DNA of 6,447 nt, from assembly GCA_003564775.1 (NCBI GenBank), contig PXEI01000115.1, positions 1-6,447 of the forward strand. The letters are read 5' to 3'. Of this stretch, positions 1 through 5,093 are shown piece by piece (the stretch's first letter is position 1; every line of letters begins with the position of its first letter). The translations under genes were made by a program, and so were the position numbers. The DNA is from Spirochaetaceae bacterium (GTDB lineage: Bacteria; Spirochaetota; Spirochaetia; DSM-27196; SLAA01). The notes below the pieces were generated by a model. It made no database searches. It saw only the letters and a program-made list of their open reading frames with translations, and was not told the origin of the DNA.

Positions 1-264
1 ACCTATAGGTGGGAAGGCCACTGGACCGGGGATCCCCAGGTGTATCGCAAGCGCAAAGAGATTGACGAATGGAAAGCAAAATGCCCAATCCTTCGCCTTG
101 AAAAGCATATGTTGGACAACAACGTGATGTCCGAGGACGAGATCGCGAAGAAGCGAAGCGAGATTGACGAGCTTATTGAGCAGGCAGTCACCTTTGCGAT
201 GGAGAGTCCTGATCCGGATCCCGCCACTGTGCTGGATGATGTGTACTACGTGGAGGGCGTTTAA
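1..264 (+). CDS. 2-oxoacid (pyruvate/acetoin-type) dehydrogenase E1 component, alpha subunit, C-terminal part
   Basis: The reading frame is open from the first base and stops with TAA at 262-264, so this is the last 87 codons of a gene that begins outside the window. The visible protein begins TYRWEGHWTGDPQVYR and continues with a WK..CPI.RLE stretch. This is the usual C-terminal pattern of thiamine-diphosphate E1 alpha subunits (R.EGH..GDP..YR, then W...DPI.RL), with Cys in place of the common Asp before PI. It ends in the amphipathic helix and the acidic tail (DPDPATVLDDVYY) seen in AcoA/PdhA proteins. The diphosphate/Mg-binding GDG...N motif lies upstream and cannot be checked. E1 alpha pairs with E1 beta as a heterotetramer that decarboxylates the 2-oxoacid (or cleaves acetoin) and reductively acylates the E2 lipoyl group. 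The next gene starts immediately after the stop codon. Family is secure; substrate is not. Confidence 0.9.
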   Translation, partial: TYRWEGHWTGDPQVYRKRKEIDEWKAKCPILRLEKHMLDNNVMSEDEIAKKRSEIDELIEQAVTFAMESPDPDPATVLDDVYYVEGV

Positions 265-1251
265 ATGGCAAACAAGAAAATTGCGGTAGCAATACGTGAT
301 GTAATTGCAGAGGAAATGCGCCGTGACGACGCCGTGTTTGTAATGGGTGAGGATATTGGTGAACAGGGTGGCGTATTCGGCTGTACCCGCGACCTCCAAA
401 AGGAGTTTGGCAAGCTGCGAGTGCGCGATACTCCGATTGCCGAGGCTGGCTACGTCGGGCTTGGCATAGGCGCGGCGCTTACCGGAATGCGGCCCATAAT
501 CGACTTCATGTATCTTGACTTCACCTTCGTCGCCGGTGACCAGTTGCTGAATCAAGTAGCAAAGCTCCGCTATATGTACGGTGGCCGTGCGAGTCTGCCA
601 ATGGTGATCCGGGGCCAACAAGGGATTGGCCGTGGCAACGCGGGTACCCACTCTCAGAGCGTGGAGACTATCTTCACTCATATCCCGGGATTTAAGGTTG
701 TCATGCCGTCGAATGCGTATGATGCCGCAGGCCTGCTGCGGACTGCGATCCGCGACAACAATCCTGTCATGTTCATTGAGCACAAGGCACTTTACATCAC
801 CAGTGACGAGGTTCCTGACGATCCCGATTTCATGATCCCCTTTGGACAGGCGGCGATAAAACGCCAAGGCAAAGACGCCACGATTGTTGCTACATCGCTG
901 ATGGTCAGCCGCGCCCTGGAGGCTGCCGAGATACTGGCAGCTGACGGAATTGAGGCCGAGGTCATTGATCCACGCACTCTGCTTCCTTTGGACATTGGAA
1001 CCATTGTGGAGTCGGTCAAGAAAACCGGACGCGCTTTGGTTGTGCATGAGGCCCACAGGAATGCCGGAATAGGCGCGGAGATAGGCTCAGAAATATCTGA
1101 AGAAGCCTTCAAGTATCTTGATGCACCGGTCGCACGGCTGGGGGCCAAGGCCTGTACCCTGCCCTTTGCGCTGGTCTTGGAGGACGCGGTCGTGCCGGGA
1201 GTCGACGACATTGTGGAGTCGGTGAAAGATCTCTGCTATCGGAAGAATTAG
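265..1251 (+). CDS. 2-oxoacid (pyruvate/acetoin-type) dehydrogenase E1 component, beta subunit
   Basis: A 328-residue protein of normal length for E1 beta (about 325-340). The N-terminal half is the pyrimidine-binding transketolase-like domain: FVMGEDIGEQGGVFG (about 25-39), then RVRDTPIAEAG with Glu60, the residue expected to contact the thiamine aminopyrimidine ring, and a GTHSQS segment with the conserved His129. The HIPGFKVVMPSNAYDA stretch (139-154) is typical of the AcoB/PdhB group. The C-terminal transketolase domain starts near 190 (IPFGQA..KR.G.D.TIVA) and includes VIDPRTLLPLD (233-243) and an LED..VPG..DIVESV end. The ATG directly follows the upstream TAA, and a GGAGGG ribosome-binding site at 252-257 lies inside the previous gene, so translation is probably coupled. 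E1 beta completes the active site of the cytoplasmic complex with E1 alpha. Pyruvate, branched-chain oxoacids and acetoin all remain possible substrates; the sequence looks closest to pyruvate/acetoin types. Confidence 0.93.
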   Translation: MANKKIAVAIRDVIAEEMRRDDAVFVMGEDIGEQGGVFGCTRDLQKEFGKLRVRDTPIAEAGYVGLGIGAALTGMRPIIDFMYLDFTFVAGDQLLNQVAKLRYMYGGRASLPMVIRGQQGIGRGNAGTHSQSVETIFTHIPGFKVVMPSNAYDAAGLLRTAIRDNNPVMFIEHKALYITSDEVPDDPDFMIPFGQAAIKRQGKDATIVATSLMVSRALEAAEILAADGIEAEVIDPRTLLPLDIGTIVESVKKTGRALVVHEAHRNAGIGAEIGSEISEEAFKYLDAPVARLGAKACTLPFALVLEDAVVPGVDDIVESVKDLCYRKN

Positions 1252-1253
1252 TT

Positions 1254-2654
1254 ATGGCTACTAAAGTAATTATGCCGAAACAGGGTCTGCAAATGACCGA
1301 AGGCAACATAATTGAGTGGAAAAAGGCCGAGGGCGAGGTAGTAGAGGAGGGTGAGCCTCTTTTTGAGATGGAGACCGACAAGCTCACCATTGATATTGAC
1401 TCACCGGTATCAGGAACCCTCCTCAAGATTGTGAGGGCGGCTGGCGAGGTGGTCCCCATTACCGAGTTAATTGCGGTCATTGGTGAACCTGGTGAGGATA
1501 TCTCGGCTCTGCTTGCCGACGCGGAGTCGGTCGCGGCCCCCGCTGCCCCAGGCGCTGCGCCGGAGTCTACGGCTCCCGTGATGCCGCCGTCGGTAGATAC
1601 GCGGGGTGCCTCCGATGCTGCGTCAGCATCTGCTGACCAACCCGCAGCCGTGAATGGGTTGCCCGACAACGGCCGGGTGTTTGCAACGCCGCGTGCACGA
1701 ATGCGTGCGGAGGAACATGAGGTTGAGCTTTCGACGCTCGCGGGGAGCGGTCCCCAAGGTTTGATCATTGAACGTGACGTGCTTGAGGCGATCAAGAATG
1801 CGCCAAGAGCCAGCTCACTTGCTCGTAAGGTCGCGGAGCAAATGGGTGTCACGCTGGACGGTATTTCCGGTACAGGGCCCCAGGGGCGCATCCTCCGCGA
1901 CGACGTTCTATCGGTGGTCGGGCACAGCTCCGGGGTCGGAGGCGCAACGGGCTCGGCGTCCGTAGGCGAAGCGGGCCTTCAGTCAGCACGAAAACTACCG
2001 ATCTCCGGTATGCGTCGAGTTATCGCGCGGCGGATGCGCGAAAGCCTGGACACTGCGGCACAGGCTGTCCACCGCATAGAGGTTGACATGAGCGAGTCCG
2101 GACGAATGCGGGCCAAACTCAAGGACCTGGGGATCAAGGTTTCATACAACGATGTGGTGATGAAGGCGGTGGCGAGTGCCCTGCGTGAGCACCCGCGCAT
2201 GAACGCAACCATGACCGAGGATGAGATCATTGAGTTCAGCGAGATCAACATTGGAATGGCGGTTGCGGTTGAGGAAGGTCTCTTGGTACCTGTCTTAAAG
2301 GCAGTTGACCGAATGGGGCTGAAAGAGATTCATGCCGAGTCGCAGAGGCTGGGTGAACTCGCGCGTGATGGGGGACTATCTTCGGCGGATATGCAGGGGG
2401 GTACCTTCAGTGTCTCAAACCTTGGCATGTACGAGATCGACAGCTTCACAGCAGTCATCAACTCGCCCGAGAGTGGAATCCTCGCGGTCGGTGCTGTGAA
2501 AGACCGAGTAGTTCCGGAAAATGGTGAGGCGGTGATTCGACCTATGGCTCATCTTTCGCTCACCTACGACCACAGAATAATTGACGGTGCGCCTGCGGCG
2601 AGTTTCCTGCGAACCGTCAAGACCTTGCTTGAGAATCCGTACCTGCTCATTTGA
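1254..2654 (+). CDS. Dihydrolipoamide acyltransferase (E2) of a 2-oxoacid/acetoin dehydrogenase complex, with two subunit-binding domains
   Basis: A 466-residue E2 core protein. Residues 3-77 form one lipoyl domain, with the lipoylation lysine Lys43 in the METDKLT turn. A flexible linker rich in Ala, Pro and Ser follows (about 88-140). Two peripheral subunit-binding domains then stand side by side (144-180 and 186-222), where most bacterial E2 proteins have one. A short Gly/Ala/Ser linker (223-244) leads to the catalytic CAT-fold acyltransferase domain (about 246-466), with GMRR.IA.RM near its start and the active-site YDHRIIDGA, giving His440 and Asp444. The protein moves the acyl group from lipoamide to CoA and forms the multimeric core of the complex. 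Its ATG is 2 nt after the E1 beta stop, with GGAAG at 1241-1245 as a likely ribosome-binding site. The partner E3 (dihydrolipoamide dehydrogenase) is not in the window. All key residues are present, so the enzyme should be active. Confidence 0.94.
   Translation: MATKVIMPKQGLQMTEGNIIEWKKAEGEVVEEGEPLFEMETDKLTIDIDSPVSGTLLKIVRAAGEVVPITELIAVIGEPGEDISALLADAESVAAPAAPGAAPESTAPVMPPSVDTRGASDAASASADQPAAVNGLPDNGRVFATPRARMRAEEHEVELSTLAGSGPQGLIIERDVLEAIKNAPRASSLARKVAEQMGVTLDGISGTGPQGRILRDDVLSVVGHSSGVGGATGSASVGEAGLQSARKLPISGMRRVIARRMRESLDTAAQAVHRIEVDMSESGRMRAKLKDLGIKVSYNDVVMKAVASALREHPRMNATMTEDEIIEFSEINIGMAVAVEEGLLVPVLKAVDRMGLKEIHAESQRLGELARDGGLSSADMQGGTFSVSNLGMYEIDSFTAVINSPESGILAVGAVKDRVVPENGEAVIRPMAHLSLTYDHRIIDGAPAASFLRTVKTLLENPYLLI
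1683..1919 (+). repeat. Tandem peripheral subunit-binding domains inside the E2 gene
   Basis: This codes for two adjacent 37-residue domains, E2 residues 144-180 and 186-222. They align without gaps at an offset of 42 residues, and I count 16 identities in 37. Shared positions include the AR pair (148-149 and 190-191), AE (152-153 and 194-195), the GPQG turn (166-169 and 208-211) and DVL (175-177 and 217-219). The family is known to bind E3 and/or E1 through basic residues. The second copy keeps the Arg after the GPQG turn (Arg212), whereas the first has Leu170 there, which may weaken or change its partner choice. The divergence points to an old duplication or separate domain gain, not a recent copying event. 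Confidence 0.8.
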
Positions 2655-2677
2655 GCCGGGCGAAATGCATGATACAC

Positions 2678-2686
2678 AGGAGAGGG
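2678..2686 (+). promoter_or_regulatory. Strong ribosome-binding site for the D-malate/tartrate-type dehydrogenase
   Basis: AGGAGAGGG contains AGGAG at 2678-2682, 5 nt before the ATG at 2688. It is the best Shine-Dalgarno match in the window and fixes the start of the gene. It lies in the 33-nt gap after the E2 stop, which shows no terminator, so the gene is probably co-transcribed with E1/E2 but translated independently. Confidence 0.75.
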
Positions 2687-2687
2687 T

Positions 2688-3788
2688 ATGAAAACATATG
2701 ACATTGCGGTGATCCCCGGCGATGGGATCGGAAACGAGGTAATGGCTGAGGGGCTTAAGGTTTTGGATCGGGTCGCCGAGCTCCATGGAGGCATAGCCTT
2801 CAAGTACAAACACTACGACTGGGGCTGTGAGTACTACGCGAAGAACGGCATGATGATGGACGCCGACGGGATGGACAAGCTGCGGGACACCGATGCAATT
2901 CTGCTTGGTGCAGTTGGGTATCCTGGCGTGCCAGACCACGTGAGTCTGCGCGATCTGTTACTACGAATACGCCGGGGCTTTAACCAGTACATCAATCTGC
3001 GACCAATCAAGCTTATCACCGAGGAAGACTGCCCCATTCGTGGAAAGAGCGTTGCGGATGTAGACATCGTTTTTATTCGCGAAAATGTCGAGGGCGAGTA
3101 TGTAGGAATTGGGGGTCTGGTGGGCGAAGGCACCGAGGAGGAAACCGCGATACAAACATCGGTCTTTACGCGGAAGAATACCGAGAAGGTCATGAACTAT
3201 GCTTTTGATCTGGCTCAGGCACGCACTGCCAAACGTCGCTCCGAGGGCAGAAAAACCGTCGCAAAGGTCAGCAGCGCCACCAAGAGCAATGCACTCAACT
3301 ACAGCATGGTTTTTTGGGACAAGCTGTTTGCCGAGCGATCGGCTGCGTATCCCGACATAAGCGCCGACCAGTATCACGTAGATGCATTGAGCATGTTTAT
3401 GATTCAACGTCCGGAGGACTTTGATGTAATTGTGGCGAGCAACCTCTTTGGCGATATTCTCACCGACCTGGGTAGTGTACTGCAGGGAGGCCTGGGCTTT
3501 GCCGCAGGCGGAAATATCAATCCCGAAAAGAGGTTCCCGAGTATGTTTGAGCCGGTGCATGGATCGGCACCGGATATTGCTGGAAAAGGGTTAGCAAACC
3601 CAATTGCAATGATCTGGACCGTCAAGCTCATGCTGGATTTTCTGGGGCATGCAGATCTTGGCGACAAGGTGTTCGGGGCTATTGAGTCTGTTGTAAAGAA
3701 TAAACGTGGCCAGCTGACCGGTGACATGGGTGGCGCTGGTTCTACCGCTTCGGCTGGAGCCCTGATTCTGGAGGCCCTTGAAGGCTAG
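2688..3788 (+). CDS. dmlA: D-malate/tartrate dehydrogenase-type beta-decarboxylating dehydrogenase (isocitrate/isopropylmalate dehydrogenase family), NAD-dependent
   Basis: A 366-residue member of the isocitrate/isopropylmalate dehydrogenase family. The N-terminus has [13 protein letters not shown] (6-18), followed by [15 protein letters not shown] and [11 protein letters not shown] (74-84), which mark the tartrate/D-malate (TtuC/DmlA) branch, not LeuB or Icd. Substrate-contacting arginines are expected at 95/96, 105 and 131. Tyr138 (RENVEGEY) and Lys199 (SATKSN) are the catalytic pair, and Asp232, Asp256 and Asp260 are metal ligands. [11 protein letters not shown] (252-262) is the family signature. 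[11 protein letters not shown] (291-301), with Asp296, favours NAD over NADP. The known DmlA reaction oxidises and decarboxylates D-malate to pyruvate; related enzymes act on tartrate or 3-isopropylmalate. A basic stretch near 180-193 makes the segment before Lys199 longer than usual. Placement after E1/E2 suggests that its 2-oxoacid product may feed that complex. The family is firm; the substrate is inferred. Confidence 0.85.
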   Translation: MKTYDIAVIPGDGIGNEVMAEGLKVLDRVAELHGGIAFKYKHYDWGCEYYAKNGMMMDADGMDKLRDTDAILLGAVGYPGVPDHVSLRDLLLRIRRGFNQYINLRPIKLITEEDCPIRGKSVADVDIVFIRENVEGEYVGIGGLVGEGTEEETAIQTSVFTRKNTEKVMNYAFDLAQARTAKRRSEGRKTVAKVSSATKSNALNYSMVFWDKLFAERSAAYPDISADQYHVDALSMFMIQRPEDFDVIVASNLFGDILTDLGSVLQGGLGFAAGGNINPEKRFPSMFEPVHGSAPDIAGKGLANPIAMIWTVKLMLDFLGHADLGDKVFGAIESVVKNKRGQLTGDMGGAGSTASAGALILEALEG

Positions 3789-3809
3789 CCTTCATCCACC
3801 AGTTGGAAC

Positions 3810-3847
3810 TTCACATAGTACGGCTCCAACCGTTCACATCCGGCTCC
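3810..3847 (+). repeat. Imperfect short direct repeat in the spacer
   Basis: TTCACAT, a short spacer, then CGGCTCC occurs twice: 3810-3827 (spacer AGTA) and 3833-3847 (spacer C). The repeat overlaps the left arm of the terminator-like inverted repeat, so GGCTCC can pair from either copy with GGAGCC at 3871-3876. It may be a small local duplication or part of a folded RNA; no function is evident. Confidence 0.5.
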
Positions 3848-3885
3848 CCTTACCGGATACTGGGCGCGTTGGAGCCTTCTTGTTT
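3822..3885 (+). terminator. Probable operon terminator: nested stem-loop with T-rich tail
   Basis: GGCTCCAAC (3822-3830) pairs perfectly with GTTGGAGCC (3868-3876), followed at once by TTCTTGTTT (3877-3885; seven T in nine bases). Inside the loop a second perfect helix is possible between ATCCGG (3838-3843) and CCGGAT (3853-3858). It sits 33 nt after the stop of the dehydrogenase gene and before the next promoter, as expected for a Rho-independent terminator of the E1/E2/dehydrogenase operon. The loop is long for a classical terminator, so a folded 3' UTR or a regulatory structure is an alternative. Confidence 0.6.
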
Positions 3886-3895
3886 AACAAACCAA

Positions 3896-3924
3896 TTGAC
3901 ACGCCGGGCTAATGGTGTTACATT
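3896..3924 (+). promoter_or_regulatory. Sigma-70-type promoter of the FAH-family gene, probably leaderless
   Basis: A perfect -35 box TTGACA (3896-3901), a 17-bp spacer and a -10 box TACATT (3919-3924, four of six matches) lie just before the ATG at 3931. The expected transcription start falls on or within a base or two of that ATG, and no Shine-Dalgarno sequence is present, so the mRNA is probably leaderless. A small inverted repeat, TTGTT/AACAA (3880-3890), lies just upstream of the -35 box and overlaps the terminator tail. Confidence 0.65.
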
Positions 3925-3930
3925 TAGACC

Positions 3931-4644
3931 ATGATTACACTGCCTGTATCTGATGGAAGCGAGTACCGTGTAAATCCCAGTAAGATCATTGCGCTGGGTT
4001 TGAACTATCATGCACACATTCAGGAAAGTGAGTCCGTACGTGTGCAGGGATTCACCAAAGACATTCCTCCAGAGCCAATTCTGTTTGCCAAGACTCCTAA
4101 CTCCCTGGTTGGCCCAGATGAAGAAATTGTAATCCCGGCCATTCTGGCCGAGTACGACTTCGAAACTCCGCGCACCGACCATGAGGGAGAACTGGCGTTT
4201 ATCATCGGGCGTGACTGTAGCCACATTCAACCGGAAGAAGCATATGACTACATCTACGGATATACCTGTATGAATGATGTCAGTCAGCGCAACATTCAGA
4301 ATGCCGACCGTTCCGGGTGGTTCCGTGGAAAGTCCTTTGACACCTTTGCGCCAATTGGGCCTCGGATCGTGCTGCAGAAAGATCTTGGAGACCCTCAGGC
4401 CCTGGCTATTGAATGCCGTGTTAACGGTGAGCTTCGCCAGTCCGGAAATACAGCCAGCATGATCTTTGGTATCGCGGAGACTCTGAGTTTTATCAGCAAG
4501 AACTTCAGTTTACGTGCCGGTGATATTGTTCTCACCGGAACTCCGAGTGGGGTTGGCCCGCTTCAACACGGTGATGTAGTAGAGGTTGAGGTTGAGGGCA
4601 TTGGTATTCTGAGCAATCCTGTGCGAGACGCTCGACTCACGTAG
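3931..4644 (+). CDS. Fumarylacetoacetate hydrolase (FAH) superfamily protein, FAHD1-like acylpyruvase/oxaloacetate decarboxylase type
   Basis: A 237-residue single-domain FAH-fold enzyme, slightly longer than the compact members (about 205-225). Family marks in order: IIALGLNYHAHIQE (19-32), with His29 and Glu32 at the positions of the FAHD1 catalytic dyad; P.LFAKTPNSLVGP (49-62); HEGELAFIIG (84-93), with metal ligands Glu85 and Glu87; MNDVSQRNIQ (114-123), with the third ligand Asp116; RGKSFDTFAPIGP (132-144), with Lys134; VNGELRQSG..ASMIF (164-179); and LTGTPSGVGP (201-210). Known relatives hydrolyse acylpyruvates or fumarylpyruvate, decarboxylate or tautomerise oxaloacetate, or act in aromatic meta-cleavage pathways. 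All residues needed for Mg-dependent C-C bond cleavage are present. No aromatic-degradation genes lie nearby, so a role in oxaloacetate or acylpyruvate clean-up is more plausible, but this is inference. It has its own promoter and starts at an ATG without a ribosome-binding site; the protein should be cytoplasmic. Confidence 0.9.
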   Translation: MITLPVSDGSEYRVNPSKIIALGLNYHAHIQESESVRVQGFTKDIPPEPILFAKTPNSLVGPDEEIVIPAILAEYDFETPRTDHEGELAFIIGRDCSHIQPEEAYDYIYGYTCMNDVSQRNIQNADRSGWFRGKSFDTFAPIGPRIVLQKDLGDPQALAIECRVNGELRQSGNTASMIFGIAETLSFISKNFSLRAGDIVLTGTPSGVGPLQHGDVVEVEVEGIGILSNPVRDARLT

Positions 4645-4653
4645 AACCACTGC

Positions 4654-4681
4654 TTGCGTGGTATCGGCTTTGGTGTATACT
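4654..4681 (+). promoter_or_regulatory. Possible promoter for the response regulator gene
   Basis: A good -10 box TATACT (4676-4681, five of six) lies 16 bp after a weak -35 box TTGCGT (4654-4659, three of six), starting 9 nt after the FAH gene stop. The predicted transcription start is about 4688, leaving a leader of about 22 nt before the ATG at 4710. Readthrough from the FAH gene promoter is also possible, since no terminator is visible between the two genes. Confidence 0.45.
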
Positions 4682-4709
4682 GCCGGTATGCTTGAGTGGT
4701 GTGCGATAC

Positions 4710-5093
4710 ATGAGTGAGGCAAGTGGCGTCCGAGCGGTTCTCGTAGAAGATGAAGCAATCATTCGCCTCTCGTTGCGAGTTGTGTTGCGTGACCTTGGAA
4801 TTGCTGTGTGTGGTGAAACCGACCGGGCCGAGGACAGTCTGGCCCTGGTAAGGAACACAGCCCCAGATTTCGTGCTCATGGACATTAAGCTGAAGGGCGA
4901 AATGACCGGAATCGAGGCCGCCCGAGACATTAGCGCCGAGCTTGAAACCCCGATTATCTTCATGAGTGCGTACGACTTTGAAGATCAGGTTGGACTTGAG
5001 AACGTGCCGACCAAGGTTGCGTATCTTAAGAAACCGGTCACCGGTGCCGACCTTGCCGAGTCACTCAAGTTCACCCACCGCGACAAAAGTTAA
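4710..5093 (+). CDS. Single-domain (CheY-like) response regulator
   Basis: A 127-residue protein that consists of one receiver domain and no output domain. It reads AVLVEDEAIIR at the first strand, with acidic residues Glu13, Asp14 and Glu15, and has the phosphorylation site Asp58 in PDFVLMDIKLKG. Ser86 (IIFMSA) is the switch Ser/Thr, Tyr105 the aromatic switch residue, and Lys108 lies in KKP, so the phosphorylation site is complete. Such proteins relay phosphate from a histidine kinase or act by binding a partner; no kinase is in the window, so the partner is unknown. I chose the ATG at 4710 because the receiver fold begins right after it. An in-frame TTG at 4692 would add six residues (MSGVRY), and neither start has a clear ribosome-binding site. 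The stop codon overlaps the stop of the convergent lipoprotein gene. Confidence 0.88.
   Translation: MSEASGVRAVLVEDEAIIRLSLRVVLRDLGIAVCGETDRAEDSLALVRNTAPDFVLMDIKLKGEMTGIEAARDISAELETPIIFMSAYDFEDQVGLENVPTKVAYLKKPVTGADLAESLKFTHRDKS

Noticed and set aside
40..42. GTG as a start codon for a small 74-residue gene
   Set aside because: The same frame is open to the window edge and carries the E1 alpha motif RWEGHWTGDP before this codon, so it is an internal Val.
1109..1891. Long minus-strand open frame (260 codons) across the E1 beta/E2 junction
   Set aside because: It lies opposite two well-recognised genes, its Ser/Pro/Ala-rich protein has no family motif, and it reflects the codon bias of the real strand.
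2415..2939. Minus-strand open frame of 174 codons across the E2/dehydrogenase boundary
   Set aside because: It overlaps conserved catalytic coding sequence of both genes, and its predicted product has no plausible domain.
2961..3560. Minus-strand open frame of 199 codons inside the dehydrogenase gene
   Set aside because: The plus strand codes for a complete enzyme with all catalytic residues; the antisense product shows no recognisable domain and there is no ribosome-binding site or promoter support.
3822..3876. tRNA-like or riboswitch identity of the nested hairpin
   Set aside because: The element is too short for a tRNA, has no T-arm consensus or CCA-like end, and matches no riboswitch core that I can recognise.
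4692..4694. TTG as the start of the response regulator
   Set aside because: It would add only MSGVRY, has no ribosome-binding site, and an ATG six codons later fits the receiver domain better; it cannot be fully excluded.
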